DNA of 64,000 nt, taken from an uncultured Bacteroidota bacterium. GTDB taxonomy: Bacteria; Bacteroidota; Bacteroidia; Flavobacteriales; Flavobacteriaceae. The notes below the pieces were generated by a model. The model searched no databases, had not been told where the DNA came from, and saw only the letters and a program-made list of their open reading frames with translations. Where the stretch lies: assembly GCA_903838055.1 (NCBI GenBank), contig CAILWV010000067.1, positions 1 through 64,000 of the forward strand, written 5' to 3'. The translations under genes and the position numbers were made by a program. Shown piece by piece: positions 36,613 to 45,715 of this stretch; within the stretch, counting starts at the first letter, position 1, and each line of letters starts with the position of its first letter.

Positions 36613-37575
36613 CTATAAATCAAATTTATAATACAATCCAAATTCAACAAATAAGTTCTGTTTTAAATTGCGTTCCGATTCGGTAGTAGAATTTTTAGTA
36701 ACAACATTTTCAATACCGCTTGCTAATTTAGTAGTGGTTACTGTTGTTGTATAAATTGTGTTTTTAGGAATGGCATAAGTTGGAGTTAAAAAAAACACAA
36801 ACTGTTTGGTTTGATAACTCATCAGGACCGAAAACTCATAATCTAATAGAGTAAACCGATTGTCATCTACTGTTGTAATAGCATTTACATTTGCTATATT
36901 AGGATTGTTGTGTAAAATTTTCTTCCCAATTTTTTTATTCAAGTACCCCTCATAATAATTTAAAGTACTAAAGTTTACGTCAAATGTTGGTGTTATTTTA
37001 AACTCATCTTTTCCATTTTTTAAACTGAATTCACGTTCCAATTCAATATCCAATGCAAAATCTGTTTTTTGGGAAAATAAAAGATCTCCTTCGATAAATA
37101 ATTCTATAAATCCGAAATCATAATCAGTATTTGCACCTATATTTCCTTTAATATTTGAACTTAAAGTATTAGTTGACTTATTGTAAAAAGTTCTACTGGC
37201 TACTAATCCACTTGAAAAATTATCAGTAAATTCATGATTGTAATTCAAATCTAACGAAAAGAAATCGAAACGATGTTCATTGGCTTGGTTTAAATAATAC
37301 CCTGAAAAACTCACATCAAATCCTTTTTTATTAAAATAACCAACGGATGGCGTAATATAAGGAGTCGCTATAGAATCATTTCTTCCATTATACACATAAT
37401 TGGATAAATAACTAGCAGAGAATTTAAAGTACGATTTTTTAGTTATACTGTCTTTAATTTCGTTTTTAAGGGAATCTTTTACAACATCATTCTTAATTTG
37501 AGCAGTTAGGTTAAAATTTAGAAATGATAGGAATAGAATTAACTTTAATAGTTTTTTTGAATTTGAAATTTTCAT
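36613..37575 (-). CDS. Outer-membrane beta-barrel protein of the synthetase operon
   Basis: A 320-residue exported protein starting MKISNSKKLLKLILFLSFLNFNLTAQ, a signal peptide; the track's earlier start would overlap the synthetase stop. Most of the chain is amphipathic strands (SYFKFSASYLSNYVYNGR, GFDVSFSGYYLNQANEHRFDFFSLDLNYNHEF) ending with aromatic FVEFGLYYKFDL, typical of an outer-membrane barrel C-terminus. It begins 16 bp after the synthetase gene on the same strand, so it may export or anchor the product. No known substrate. Confidence 0.75.
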   Translation of the reverse strand: MKISNSKKLLKLILFLSFLNFNLTAQIKNDVVKDSLKNEIKDSITKKSYFKFSASYLSNYVYNGRNDSIATPYITPSVGYFNKKGFDVSFSGYYLNQANEHRFDFFSLDLNYNHEFTDNFSSGLVASRTFYNKSTNTLSSNIKGNIGANTDYDFGFIELFIEGDLLFSQKTDFALDIELEREFSLKNGKDEFKITPTFDVNFSTLNYYEGYLNKKIGKKILHNNPNIANVNAITTVDDNRFTLLDYEFSVLMSYQTKQFVFFLTPTYAIPKNTIYTTTVTTTKLASGIENVVTKNSTTESERNLKQNLFVEFGLYYKFDL

Positions 37576-37591
37576 AGTTTTTTGATTTTCT

Positions 37592-40500
37592 TTATTTTTC
37601 ACTTATTGGGCTTCCTGTCCAATCAGTATTATTTTGAAGGACTTCTCCTTTCATTACTAGTGATAAGTCACCAATAGTGATATCATTTTTTATTTCAGTA
37701 TTGTATAGAATAATTGTTCGGCTACCTATAGTTACTCTATCACCGATTTTTACTTTTCCAATTTTCATTACTCTATCTTCAAATAGATGGGTTTGAGCAC
37801 CACAATCTTCATTCAAAGCACAATCATCTCCAATAGAAACCATATCGTATTCGGTAAAATCAGCAGTGTTTAAGAAAACCCTTTTGCCAATTGAAACACC
37901 AAACAATTGCAATAGAATAGGTAACCAAGGCGTTCCTTTTAAATATTCTAATATAAAGGGTACACTTAATGCTTCATAAGTAGCCGTTATCATTTCACTT
38001 TTCCATACTTGAAAACTCCACATTGGATGATTACTTTCTTTGTATTTTCCTATCAAAATCCATTTCATAAGTATGGGTAATGCCATTACAGGAATTCCAA
38101 TAAAGAACAAATAGTAAAAAGGTAATTGTAATAAAATTTTACCTATTGACTCATTATACATCAATTCACTTGAATAGGCAATGAAATAAATACTACTAAT
38201 CAATATTACTGTTTGAGGAAGAATGATTCTGATGGATTCAATGATTGCTCTCGATAGAAACATTTTTCTTGAAGGGGAAAAGGTTTTTGAAGCATCAAAA
38301 AGTTGACTATCTTGCCTTTTTGGAATGCCAATGGCAGGCGACCCAAACCAATCATTGAAAGCTTCTTTGTTCAATTGTTCTTTAGTAGGAGGAACACTTA
38401 AAACACCAATGAGCATGTTACTTGATAATTCATATCCTTGCGGAATTAAGGCACTATTGCCCACAAAACTATTATCGCCAATGGTCGTTTTTTCTAAAAT
38501 TAAGCGTTGTCCTCTTACGTCATATTCTCCTAAAGTTACCGCATCTGCAATAAATGATTTATTGCCAATTTCGAGCAAAGGATGAGTTACATTACTAGCT
38601 GTTGATATTTCAGTATTAGCTCCAATTTTCGCGCCGAGTGCTCTAAAATATTTTGAAATAAAAACAGTAGCATACATCGGATGTAATACAATTAATGTAA
38701 GTGAATTTAATTGTTCAACAAACCATTTTTTTACATAAAATTTGCTATAAACAGGATATACGCCTGGTTTAACATCTTTTTGAAGCATTCTGCATAAAAG
38801 AATATTCAACGAAGCAAACATTAAAATGTAAACAGCACTTAAAAAAGGAGTTACCCATAAATAATAAAACTCAAATTCACCAGCTGCATTATCTAATTCG
38901 GTTATTGCAATAATGGTTGGAATTAAAGGAATTAATATAAAAATAGGGAACAGCAGTAATATCAATGAATATATAAACCTGTGATAAAAGAGTTTTCTCT
39001 TGGTGATTGTTAAAGGTTCTAATAAGTCTTTTTCATTTCGGGTTTCCACTAATTTAGAAGGGCTGCCTTTCCAAATTTCGGCATGACCAATAGTATTTCC
39101 ATATTCTAAAAGACTTAAATCTTGCAATTCGCCCCAATCTTCAATAACAGTATTTCCCTCTAAAACAGCACTACTTCCAATGTAAGCATGATTTCCAATA
39201 GTAATTTTGGATAAAATAAAATAGCCGTTTTCGATGACTGCATTATCCAAAACAACATTAGAACTTATGCTAACATCTTTCTTTATAGTTACTAAATCTT
39301 CTGCTCCGATAGTCATGTTACTCAGTTGCGCATCATTTTCAACTTTTACCCCCATTAATCGCATGTATATAGGATACAATGGAGTTCCATTAAGAAATTG
39401 GGTTGGTATAATCTTTTGAAAAGTAGTCACAAACCACCATCTAAAATAATAACTACCCCAAAGCGGATACTTTCCTTCTTTATATTTTCCAATAACTATC
39501 CATTTAATAGCAATTCCCAATCCAATAAACATAGGAGGAATAATTGAAAACATTATAAAAGCCACAATTGCGGCAATTAAATGGCTTTCTTTTTCTAATA
39601 AAGTAAAGTAATAAGCCAAATAAGGAATAAAGATTTCGGACGCTAAAAATCCGAAAATAAGTACTAAGGAAAAGGTTTGAGCCAACCAACAACAGTAGTA
39701 GTTCCAATTAGAAACTTTAATAAATTCTTTTTTGTTTTTAGCTTCTTTTTTGACTTCAGCTTCCCATTTTTGTACTAATGCCGAAAGTGGTCTTGATTGA
39801 TAAATATCTTTTAAAGAGGCATGTGTTACTTTTCCTTCGTCACGCATTTTACTAACAAATGAAGCAGCTAAAAGTGAATGCCCACCAAGATCCGTAAAGA
39901 AGTCGTTTTCTATATTGATGTCTTCTTTTATAAAAATGTTTTTTAAAACTTTAATTGTTTTGGTTTTGATAGAATCCGATTCAGATATATTATTTTCAGT
40001 GGAGGTATTGGCAAAATAATTACTTGGTATGGGCAATTGCTTTCGGTCAATTTTACCACTCGATAGTCGGGGCAATTCGTCCAATTTAACGATTGTTAAC
40101 GGAACCATATACGAAGGTAACTTCAACGCCAATTGTTCTTTGATAATAGCTTCGTTAAAAACAAAATCTTTACTAATCACTACATATCCGGTTAATTGCT
40201 CTTGATCATTGGTGTCTTTTTTTAGAGCAACTGCCGCTTGAAGAATTCCAATTTGGTCATTCAATATACTTTCAATTTCGCCTAGTTCAATTCGGAATCC
40301 TCTAAGTTTAACCTGACTATCGATACGTCCTATGAAATGAATGTTTTGATCACTATCCATATAGGTAGCATCACCAGTTCTATAAATCATAACTCCCGGC
40401 AATTCTTGTAAAGCATCATTTTTAGGAAGAAACTTCTCTTTAGTTAAATCTTCTAAATTCAAATAACCATTACTTACTCCAATTCCAGACACAATTAATT

Positions 40501-41530
40501 CACCCGATTCCCCAATAGCAACTGGATGCATGTTTTCATCTACTACTGCCAATCCATAATTTGGAAGCGGTTTTCCAATAGTGATAGGGTCGCCTTTTTT
40601 TAATTTGGCAAAAGTGGCACTTACAGTAGTTTCAGTAGGACCATACGAATTATAAAAGTCACGTCCTTCCTTGGCCCATTTGTTTAAAACTTGTGGCGTG
40701 CAAGCTTCACCACCGGCATTGATGATTCGTAACTTAGGCAAATCAATTGATTCCATCACAGCCAATAAACTCGGTACAGCATGAAATACTGTGATTTCAT
40801 TTTCTAATAAAATAGTACTTAATTCGTCAATGGACTTTGAAGTAACACTATCTGCAATCCATAGGGTAGCGCCTACTAAATAACTTACCCAAGTTTCTTC
40901 ACACCACATATCAAAAGAAACTGAAAAACCTTGATACACCTTATCATTTTCATTTACATTAAGAAGTGAATTTTCGGAACGAACTAAATGACATATATTT
41001 CTGTTGGTAATTGGAATTCCCTTTGGTTTTCCTGTGCTTCCAGAGGTAAATAGTACATAAGCATAGGTGTCTGGGTCTAATATTACTGTTTCTAAAACAT
41101 TATGCGTACCTTCTTCAAAAATTATTTCATTGATAACTGTGCAAGAATGATTGAATGTTCGCGACGTAATGATGAAATTAGATTGAATGTCTTCTAGAAC
41201 TGATACCACTCGCTCTTCAGGAATGTCGTAATCTAATGGAACATAAGTGCCACCACATTTTAGAATTGCTAAAATAGCTACGTGAAGTTCAATGCCTCGT
41301 TCCCACCAAACTAGGCAAGGACTTCCTTTTTTTAACCCTTTAGCTTGCAATATACAGGCTAAATTAGTTGACCATTCGTCTAAAATTTTATAACTAATTT
41401 GTTTGCCGTTAAAATAAAGCGCCGTTTTAGTAGGACGTTTTTCAACGTTCCTTTTAAATAAATTAACTAAAGTTTCTTCTTTTAAAAAATCTTTACGCTC
41501 GTCGCCAATGATCAAACTTAATTCTTTCAT
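37592..41530 (-). CDS. Pls-like single-module nonribosomal peptide synthetase with C-terminal TM/beta-helix repeats
   Basis: A 1312-residue membrane enzyme. Adenylation domain (about 1-500): LFTSGSTGKPKG near 160, FDMWCEETW near 206, YNSYGPTETT near 300, YRTGD and GRIDSQVKLRGFRIELGEIE near 400, LSSGKIDRKQLP near 500. Carrier domain with DFFTDLGGHSLLAASF (Ser for phosphopantetheine) near 550. Then three copies of a unit made of two to three membrane helices followed by hexapeptide left-handed beta-helix (TIGNHAYIGSSAVLEGNTVIE; TTIGDNSFVGNSALIPQG; VKIGDRVTIGSRTIILYNTEI). No classical condensation or thioesterase domain. This is the layout of epsilon-poly-L-lysine synthetase (Pls), which makes isopeptide homopolymers. 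The substrate is unknown. Confidence 0.85.
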   Translation of the reverse strand: MKELSLIIGDERKDFLKEETLVNLFKRNVEKRPTKTALYFNGKQISYKILDEWSTNLACILQAKGLKKGSPCLVWWERGIELHVAILAILKCGGTYVPLDYDIPEERVVSVLEDIQSNFIITSRTFNHSCTVINEIIFEEGTHNVLETVILDPDTYAYVLFTSGSTGKPKGIPITNRNICHLVRSENSLLNVNENDKVYQGFSVSFDMWCEETWVSYLVGATLWIADSVTSKSIDELSTILLENEITVFHAVPSLLAVMESIDLPKLRIINAGGEACTPQVLNKWAKEGRDFYNSYGPTETTVSATFAKLKKGDPITIGKPLPNYGLAVVDENMHPVAIGESGELIVSGIGVSNGYLNLEDLTKEKFLPKNDALQELPGVMIYRTGDATYMDSDQNIHFIGRIDSQVKLRGFRIELGEIESILNDQIGILQAAVALKKDTNDQEQLTGYVVISKDFVFNEAIIKEQLALKLPSYMVPLTIVKLDELPRLSSGKIDRKQLPIPSNYFANTSTENNISESDSIKTKTIKVLKNIFIKEDINIENDFFTDLGGHSLLAASFVSKMRDEGKVTHASLKDIYQSRPLSALVQKWEAEVKKEAKNKKEFIKVSNWNYYCCWLAQTFSLVLIFGFLASEIFIPYLAYYFTLLEKESHLIAAIVAFIMFSIIPPMFIGLGIAIKWIVIGKYKEGKYPLWGSYYFRWWFVTTFQKIIPTQFLNGTPLYPIYMRLMGVKVENDAQLSNMTIGAEDLVTIKKDVSISSNVVLDNAVIENGYFILSKITIGNHAYIGSSAVLEGNTVIEDWGELQDLSLLEYGNTIGHAEIWKGSPSKLVETRNEKDLLEPLTITKRKLFYHRFIYSLILLLFPIFILIPLIPTIIAITELDNAAGEFEFYYLWVTPFLSAVYILMFASLNILLCRMLQKDVKPGVYPVYSKFYVKKWFVEQLNSLTLIVLHPMYATVFISKYFRALGAKIGANTEISTASNVTHPLLEIGNKSFIADAVTLGEYDVRGQRLILEKTTIGDNSFVGNSALIPQGYELSSNMLIGVLSVPPTKEQLNKEAFNDWFGSPAIGIPKRQDSQLFDASKTFSPSRKMFLSRAIIESIRIILPQTVILISSIYFIAYSSELMYNESIGKILLQLPFYYLFFIGIPVMALPILMKWILIGKYKESNHPMWSFQVWKSEMITATYEALSVPFILEYLKGTPWLPILLQLFGVSIGKRVFLNTADFTEYDMVSIGDDCALNEDCGAQTHLFEDRVMKIGKVKIGDRVTIGSRTIILYNTEIKNDITIGDLSLVMKGEVLQNNTDWTGSPISEK

Positions 41531-41562
41531 AAATATGTTTAAGTCTTTTAGACTTTATTTAA

Positions 41563-41594
41563 TTGATAGAGTTTAATTGTAATTTCTATATTTG
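41563..41594 (+). promoter_or_regulatory. Promoter candidate of the phosphopantetheinyl transferase gene
   Basis: TTG (41563-41565), 21 bp, then TATATTTG (41587-41594), close to the Bacteroidota consensus, 20 bp before the TTG start codon. The intergenic region also serves the divergent synthetase gene. Confidence 0.5.
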
Positions 41595-41613
41595 TTTTAA
41601 AAATTGATAAGTA

Positions 41614-42225
41614 TTGGAAATTTATAAAAACTGTTCTAATGTTCTAATGAGTAACGAAGAAATTAACACAAAATTATCGTTACTTCCTGATTACTTGCAA
41701 AATAAAATATCGAACTATGTTAGTACTGAAAAAAAACAACAGCGAATAGAAGGTATAGAACTCTTATCTATTGCTTTAAAAAAGAATCAAATGGATGAAA
41801 AAGAAATTCATTCTATTTATTACAATGATTTTGGAAAACCTTTTATTAGTAATGATTTTGATTTTAGTATTTCCTATTCGAAAACTACGACCGTTTTAGG
41901 TTTTATTAAAAATGGATTAGTAGGAGTAGATGTAGAAGAAATTAAACCTATTGATTGTTTGGTGTATAAAGAGTATTTCACTTCAAAAGAATGGTTATTT
42001 CTGACTCAAAGTTCGTTTAGTACTACTACTTTTTTTCAGCTTTGGACTCGTAAAGAAGCAGTTGCTAAAGCGATTGGTAAAGGTACTTTTTTAGATTTCA
42101 ACTTAATAGAAGTTTTAGAAGATAAAATCATTCTTGAAAACAAATTGTTATACGTGTCTACCAAATTTTTAGAAAACAATTGTTTGTCTATTGCTAGTAG
42201 CGATGAGGTAATTTTAATTGTATAA
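41614..42225 (+). CDS. 4'-phosphopantetheinyl transferase (Sfp-like)
   Basis: Loads phosphopantetheine on carrier-domain serines. 203 residues. The family motifs are visible: GLVGVDVEEIKPID (GVDVE, Mg-binding, about 107-120) and FFQLWTRKEAVAKAIGKGTFLDF (WxxKEA, about 145-165). The start is TTG, giving MEIYKNCSNV; no ATG fits as well. It is divergent from the synthetase, sharing an 83-bp intergenic region, so the natural target is the carrier domain of that synthetase. Together they make the cassette self-sufficient. Confidence 0.9.
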   Translation: MEIYKNCSNVLMSNEEINTKLSLLPDYLQNKISNYVSTEKKQQRIEGIELLSIALKKNQMDEKEIHSIYYNDFGKPFISNDFDFSISYSKTTTVLGFIKNGLVGVDVEEIKPIDCLVYKEYFTSKEWLFLTQSSFSTTTFFQLWTRKEAVAKAIGKGTFLDFNLIEVLEDKIILENKLLYVSTKFLENNCLSIASSDEVILIV

Positions 42226-42667
42226 AAATCAACACTAGCTCAGCAAAAAAATCCTTTGAAAAATTCCGTAAATGCCATTAGGTTTTGCGTAATTTTATTA
42301 ATACATACCATATGCTTTACTAACAAATGTTGATAAATTTCAATTATTTAATTCCAAATTAGCAGGTCTTTTTTTTATTGAAAGTAATACATTTGGTAAC
42401 CAAGAAATAATATTTCAGTAAGAACCTCAAAAGAAAATTACGAAAAAGCCTATAGGCATAAAATAATTCCGGAGGATGATAGATAATTTTTATATTACCA
42501 GTTGACTTTTCAAAATCTTTTATCTATTAATTAAAAAAGAGATAGATTTATTATGCAAACAAAAGAATGGTATAATAAAAAAGAGAATTAAGAATATTGA
42601 TTCCTTTAAAACAAAATTCACTACTTCCAAAACAAGTTCCCAAACCAGATTAATTCATCATTCTGTA
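42226..42667. other. Intergenic stretch with a 5' open-frame extension of the next gene
   Basis: AT-rich, no separate gene. From 42506 to 42667 the frame of the next gene is open with protein-like composition (LFKIFYLLIKKEIDLLCKQKNG...SQTRLIHHSV), but has no ATG. Confidence 0.5.
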
Positions 42668-43105
42668 ATGGATGAATTATTCCGTAAAAGAAGACGATTA
42701 AGTAAAAGAGAAATCAATCTTACAATAAAATGGGTTAGAAATCATTATTGGAACTTCATCGGAAACATTGTTCCAGAAAGCACAACCATTGAAGAACTGA
42801 AAGGCAAGATGAGGTTCTTATTTGAACAACTTAAAACGCTACAAATGGAGAACAATCAATTAACCCTCTATTACTCCATCGAAAAAAATCCAAATGACAA
42901 TTACTTCCATTCTCATTTTTTAATTGACTGTGCAAAGGATATGATTGAACTCACTGACATTAATGATAAACTGACAATCATTTGTGAGCCAAACACAATA
43001 AGTGAATCAAGAATTTATCTTGAAGAATATGATATTAAATCTTATAAGGCCGGAGCAATATATTCCTCGAAGGAGCAGAATTTTTTTTATGAAGTTTTGG
43101 GTTAA
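42668..43105 (+). CDS. Possible HUH-type replication/relaxase-like protein, probably truncated
   Basis: A 145-residue basic protein. Order of motifs: NQLTLYYSIEKNPN (a hydrophobic first motif), DNYFHSHFLIDC (HxH within hydrophobics, as in HUH endonucleases) and KAGAIYSSKEQ (YxxK, as in Rep-type HUH proteins). The N-terminus is very basic (RKRRRLSKREINLTIKW). The same frame is open 54 codons upstream of the ATG, so the gene may be 5'-truncated; it is near the right end of island 2. If right, it could once have replicated or nicked this island. The assignment rests on short motifs. Confidence 0.45.
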   Translation: MDELFRKRRRLSKREINLTIKWVRNHYWNFIGNIVPESTTIEELKGKMRFLFEQLKTLQMENNQLTLYYSIEKNPNDNYFHSHFLIDCAKDMIELTDINDKLTIICEPNTISESRIYLEEYDIKSYKAGAIYSSKEQNFFYEVLG

Positions 43106-43292
43106 AATAGAAAGCGTTTGACTTATCAATTTTATTCCCCTATCCTTTCAAAATCGGTAGGAATAATAACGAGTTTAGAAACTTACACAACATAAATTAC
43201 GGAGTAAGGAAATGGAGTAAGGAAATAGTTGAAATTCGTCTAAAAACTAGTAAAACCCTTTAAAATCAGTAGGTTTTGTAATCAAATTTTTT
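43106..43292. other. Right end of island 2, no gene
   Basis: AT-rich, non-coding. It holds the AGTAAGGAAA doublet described separately, then leads into att site 3. Confidence 0.5.
43203..43225. repeat. AGTAAGGAAA doublet, right end of island 2
   Basis: AGTAAGGAAA at 43203-43212 and again at 43216-43225, a 13-bp period, 68 bp before att site 3. Island 3 has the related AAGTGAGGAA pair with the same 13-bp period at the same place. Confidence 0.65.
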
Positions 43293-43335
43293 TTCATAAC
43301 CCTGAGGTCGAGAGTTCAAATCTCTCTCTCGCTAC
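43293..43335 (+). repeat. Attachment site 3 (junction of islands 2 and 3)
   Basis: A 43-bp copy of the tRNA-Met 3' part starting at TTCAT, with two changes (A at 43311, T at 43325). These two are tRNA positions 50 and 64, a paired position in the T-stem, so the pair is kept (G-C to A-U). Confidence 0.93.
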
Positions 43336-43340
43336 TCTAC

Positions 43341-43374
43341 AACCCCTTAATATTCAGGTATTAAGGGGTTTTTT
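43341..43374 (+). terminator. Terminator at the left end of island 3
   Basis: AACCCCTTAATA / TATTAAGGGGTT, loop TTCAGG, T-run; same structure and place as in island 2. Confidence 0.88.
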
Positions 43375-43406
43375 AATTGTGTTTAATAAAGGGTATGGAT
43401 TTGCTC

Positions 43407-43483
43407 AAGTGAGGAACTTGAGATCCATAGACACGCCAAGCCTTACTACCACTTAAAAAAAGGAGGATTTTTCAAGTGAGGAA
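43407..43483. repeat. Paired AAGTGAGGAA boxes, left end of island 3
   Basis: AAGTGAGGAA at 43407-43416 and 43474-43483, again 67 bp apart, with the shared ATAGACA(C/T)GCCAAGCCTTAC between. The DNA from 43484 to 43682 holds no gene. Confidence 0.7.
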
Positions 43484-43682
43484 ACCTAAACCAGTAGTGA
43501 CATTTTATTGTTTTATATATAATTGATATCCACCTAGCTGATAATTGTTCTAATTAATTTCTTGGGATGCATCAAATCTTGGTTAGAATATATTACAGAA
43601 TAAGGATTATTTAAAATAAAATTTAAATATGAACTATCTTGAACTAAAATAAAATATTATTTATTATTTTTATAAAAAAATC

Positions 43683-44717
43683 ATGATAAGTAAAAATATT
43701 TTACTTGAAGCTATTTACAATAAGACCGGAGTTTATATAACAACCAAAAATGATTGCCGTGCAGTAAGTCAATTTATAGCTGCTGAAAAAATTGGATTTT
43801 TATCAGAATCAACTTTATATCGTTTTTTTCTATACAATTCAAATTCAAATAAACCATATAAAAACACCTTCAATGTACTTGCAAGATTTTGTGGATATCC
43901 CGATTGGAATGCATTTTTAAAATATTATGATTCAAACTATCTATTTAACGAGCCAAAATTTTTGAATAAATCAATTGAAATAGTTGTTGAGAATTTTGTT
44001 ATAAACGAAAATTTCAGCGCATTAATAGGAGTCTTCGACACACTTGAAAATGAAAATTATAAAACCAAAGAATTTTTTGGAGTTAAAACTTTTTTAAGTT
44101 TTAACAAGTCAAAACTATTTCCAAAATTCATAAAAGAGTATGGGTATCATTCTTTTGTGCGAAACATATTAATTGAAGCACTTTATGATCCACAACATAG
44201 AATAGATGGTTATGCAGAAGGAATCAAAAATTACATACTTACATCTGATATAAATTCAGAAAATTATATTCAGGATCTTATGTTTGCTCAATCGGTATTA
44301 TTTAGACATTACTATTTGACTGGAAGCAAAAAAGCAGAAGAATATGGTAAAAAACTTTATCAAGAAACTGAATGGGATTTATCCTTGAAAAATCTTCATA
44401 TTTTCCCAAAAACTCGATTTATGACTTATAAGTTTTGGTATTTAAACCAAAAAAAAGATTTCAAAACACAACATAAAGCTTATAGTAAAAATTATATTGA
44501 TTGGATTACCGAAGAAATTCAAAATACAAATTCTATTATTGAATTAAATATTATCTATCAAACCTCTTTAGAAGTATTTCAAAATTTAAACATAAAAACC
44601 CTTAAAAATAAAGTTAATATCCTAATTAAAAATAAAATAAAAAATCAACAAAACGAAAATATTGAATTTAATAAATTACATAATGCAAACGGCATATTAA
44701 ATATTTTACCTGTATGA
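43683..44717 (+). CDS. Hypothetical protein coupled to a permease gene
   Basis: A 344-residue soluble protein, no recognised family. The N-terminus (LLEAIYNKTGVYITTKNDCRAVSQFIAAEKIGFLSESTLYRFFLYNSNSNKPYKNTFNVLARFCGYPDWNAF) looks helix-turn-helix-like, and the rest is helical, perhaps TPR-like. A regulator is plausible but unproven. Its stop overlaps the start of the EamA permease gene by 4 bp (ATGA), so the two are translated together. Confidence 0.65.
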   Translation: MISKNILLEAIYNKTGVYITTKNDCRAVSQFIAAEKIGFLSESTLYRFFLYNSNSNKPYKNTFNVLARFCGYPDWNAFLKYYDSNYLFNEPKFLNKSIEIVVENFVINENFSALIGVFDTLENENYKTKEFFGVKTFLSFNKSKLFPKFIKEYGYHSFVRNILIEALYDPQHRIDGYAEGIKNYILTSDINSENYIQDLMFAQSVLFRHYYLTGSKKAEEYGKKLYQETEWDLSLKNLHIFPKTRFMTYKFWYLNQKKDFKTQHKAYSKNYIDWITEEIQNTNSIIELNIIYQTSLEVFQNLNIKTLKNKVNILIKNKIKNQQNENIEFNKLHNANGILNILPV

Positions 44718-45565
44718 TTTATATTTTACTATCAATTCTGTTTTTTGCACTAAACAATGTTTTATGGAAAAAGAACTTACAACAATGCTCCGTTTCTTTT
44801 TTAATTGGATATAGAGCATTATTCACAAGTGTAGGAGCTGTAATAATTCTTCTATATACTTATGGATTTGATATACTTATTGACCAACCTCTATTTCGAA
44901 TTACATTAGGTTCTATTTTTGGGGTTTTAGGATTATTCTGCATGCTAATTGTTATAAAAAAAGCACCTCTACAATGGTTGGGAATTTATAATTTAGTAGG
45001 CATTGTTTTTACTGCTTTTTATTTATACTTTTTCGAAAACACACCCATCTTTAAATCGTTTATGGGATTGTTTCTAATCATCATTGGATTTGTATTCTAC
45101 ATTTATCACAATAAAGAAAAAGAATTTAATATAAGCTTGACACAACACCTATATTTACAAGCAATGACGTTTTGTTTTGGAGTTTCATCGCTTATCCATT
45201 GGAAAAATTTAGACTCAAAAGTACCTCCTATATTTATTATTTCAAATCAAGAATTAGTAGTTTTTATTACAGCAACTTGTATTTCTCTCACTAAAATTAA
45301 AATGCCTAAAATTAAAACCGACATTAAGGTTTATTTTTTTACTGCTTTACTCATGGCATTTATAATTTTTCTTGCTTTACTTTTTAGTTTTTTAGGATTG
45401 CAAATTACCAATCCATTAATTTCTAGTATACTCTTCTTAGCCACTCCCCTTTTAACTATAGTTTTAGGCTTACTATTTTTTAAAGAAAAAATGAGTTATT
45501 TTAATATCGTTGCAATACTAATTATTGCCGTTGGAGCTTTCCTTCTTCACTACCAAAACAATTAA
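44714..45565 (+). CDS. EamA-like transporter of the DMT superfamily
   Basis: A 283-residue membrane protein with about ten hydrophobic helices in two halves (starts MIYILLSILFFALNNVLWKKNLQQC and ends LTIVLGLLFFKEKMSYFNIVAILIIAVGAFLLHY). The second half ends with the usual E-K pair before the last helix (FFKEKMS), a mark of EamA/DMT permeases. The substrate is unknown; members move amino acids, nucleotide sugars or metabolites. Coupled to the gene before it. Confidence 0.82.
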   Translation: MIYILLSILFFALNNVLWKKNLQQCSVSFLIGYRALFTSVGAVIILLYTYGFDILIDQPLFRITLGSIFGVLGLFCMLIVIKKAPLQWLGIYNLVGIVFTAFYLYFFENTPIFKSFMGLFLIIIGFVFYIYHNKEKEFNISLTQHLYLQAMTFCFGVSSLIHWKNLDSKVPPIFIISNQELVVFITATCISLTKIKMPKIKTDIKVYFFTALLMAFIIFLALLFSFLGLQITNPLISSILFLATPLLTIVLGLLFFKEKMSYFNIVAILIIAVGAFLLHYQNN

Positions 45566-45715
45566 CTTGAACTAAGTTGAACTGATTTTGCCATTTTTAA
45601 CTTCCTATTTTTACAATTCAAATTAAAAACAGTGGAGTTCAGAACCCACTCTAAAAAACGGGGCGTATTCTGAAAAGCCAAACGAGTAGGACTAAACGAT
45701 TAAAAAAAAAACAAA

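Larger units (their letters stand above)
35768..43335. mobile_element. Island 2: tRNA-Met island with Pls-like synthetase cassette
   Basis: About 7.6 kb between att sites 2 and 3. The left end is a terminator hairpin plus two AAGTGAGGAA boxes; the right end has an AGTAAGGAAA pair. It holds ParB-like and XRE remnants, a synthetase/barrel operon, a phosphopantetheinyl transferase and a possible HUH-type relic. No recombinase is visible, so movement must depend on one in trans or the gene is lost. Confidence 0.8.

Noticed and set aside
37592-41530. Calling the synthetase an acyl-CoA ligase or a standard multimodular NRPS
   Set aside because: It has an amino-acid-type adenylation domain with carrier domain, but no condensation or thioesterase domain; the three membrane/beta-helix units point to the Pls type.
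43293-43335. Additional tRNA-Met genes at the three downstream att copies
   Set aside because: All three lack the acceptor 5' strand, D-arm and most of the anticodon stem; they are att fragments.
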